From: Alicyclobacillus tolerans
GTDB taxonomy: Bacteria; Bacillota; Bacilli; Alicyclobacillales; Alicyclobacillaceae
DNA: 37,610 nt
NCBI RefSeq assembly: GCF_900142255.1
Contig: NZ_FRAF01000019.1
Location: 1 to 37,610, forward strand
Reading direction: 5' to 3'
Below, in pieces: positions 37,193-37,610 of the stretch. Position 1 is the first letter of the stretch. Each line of letters opens with the position of its first letter. Both the position numbers and the translations under genes were made by a program. The notes under the pieces are model-generated. The model was given only the letters and a program-made list of their open reading frames with translations, was not told where the DNA came from and ran no database searches.

Positions 37193-37610
37193 AGTGGATA
37201 CTCATGGTGACGTTTCTTGTCGTACTCTACGGGATGACGCATATTCAAGTGCTCAACATGACCACGCAGGAAATCGCGTACACACGCATTGAAACTGCCA
37301 TGCGATTGGCCGATCACGATGCCACGCTGGATGTGACAGAGGCTAGTGTCGCAGCAGGTGAGCCTGTGTTTGATCAAACGGCTGCACTGGCCACGTTTGA
37401 ACAGTCGTTGGCGCAAAATTTAGACTTGAATCCAACCACACTACAACCGTATCCCAACACCCTGCTGACCGAGGCCCCGAAAATTCTGACGGTATCGTAT
37501 TTTGACTGGAGCGATGTGACGGCCTTCCCGACCACGATCGTGGATACCACTTATGGGGTGGATATGCCTGTATCAGCTCCGTCGATCCTGGTAGTGGTGC
37601 AATTTACCAT
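37189..37610 (+). CDS. Pilus-associated protein, partial at right edge
   Basis: At least 140 residues are visible from ATG 37189. An N-terminal helix (WILMVTFLVVLYGMTHIQVL) is followed by an extracytoplasmic domain with TAMRLADHDATLDV, then YPNTLLTEAPKILTVSYFDW and VVVQFT at the edge. Overlap with the preceding TadE-like gene and the same single-anchor plan suggest another minor pilin or pilus-tip component. The C-terminus is outside the window. Confidence 0.45.
   Translation, partial: MKWILMVTFLVVLYGMTHIQVLNMTTQEIAYTRIETAMRLADHDATLDVTEASVAAGEPVFDQTAALATFEQSLAQNLDLNPTTLQPYPNTLLTEAPKILTVSYFDWSDVTAFPTTIVDTTYGVDMPVSAPSILVVVQFT

Overview
The window looks like part of a large, probably conjugative plasmid (or an integrated plasmid-like element) from a low-to-mid G+C Bacillota host of class Bacilli. 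The evidence is strong AGGAGG-type ribosome sites, frequent TTG/GTG starts, catabolite-repression (cre-like) sites, a ParA partition pair, two Rep-type initiators and a Gram-positive style type IV secretion cluster. I cannot name the species; an Alicyclobacillaceae-like host is only a guess.

Layout. (1) 1-273: edge of an IS3-family element. (2) 740-7696: L-arabinose locus, A+T-rich, with araD-araA leftward, an arabinose-type MFS symporter and araB rightward, and the GntR/LacI-type regulator araR at the end. The divergent intergenic region carries cre-like sites and a repeated TTATCCG-type palindrome that is also found in front of araR. (3) 7965-9598: an IS1182-like element with perfect 26-bp ends but a transposase broken by one frameshift and two stops. 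It abuts the 3' end of a RelE/ParE-type toxin gene and supplies part of its stop codon. (4) 9598-14060: accessory zone with two toxin-antitoxin pairs (RelE-like/Phd-like and MazF/MazE), a DUF2726-type nuclease-like protein, and remnants of an SRAP peptidase, IS3 and IS256 transposases. (5) 14361-19243: plasmid maintenance, with parA and a ribbon-helix-helix partner, rep1 with an antisense-RNA/attenuator leader, an OB-fold-like small protein, and rep2 with a long structured leader and a coupled leader peptide. Both rep genes carry repeat arrays in their linkers that look like nested origins. (6) 19343-20743: two orphan genes, one with a C-terminal sigma-region-4/ArpU-like helix-turn-helix. (7) 20921-27863: T4SS core (VirB2-like pilins, PrgI/VirB3-like, TrsD-like, VirB4, VirB6/TrbL-like, membrane proteins). 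(8) 28088-30105: an HD-GYP phosphodiesterase overlapping a VirB1-like lytic transglycosylase. (9) 30214-37610: a compact tad-type pilus operon (two TadZ/CpaE-like proteins with degenerate P-loops, CpaB-like, TadA/CpaF ATPase, TadB, TadC, small pilin-like proteins), running off the right edge.

The most striking signal is a shared promoter architecture at five places (17233, 20817, 28022, 30107, 36366). Each has two TTGGCAC-type boxes exactly 11 bp apart, followed after exactly 22 bp by a TAnnnT -10 element; four of the five also have the extended-10 TGn. These promoters precede rep2, the T4SS operon, the HD-GYP/transglycosylase operon, the tad operon and the pilin-like genes. They therefore define a plasmid-wide regulon that would co-regulate copy number, T4SS and tad pilus. 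The sigma-4-like protein at 19343 is the obvious, untested candidate regulator. No relaxase, coupling protein or prepilin peptidase is visible in the window.
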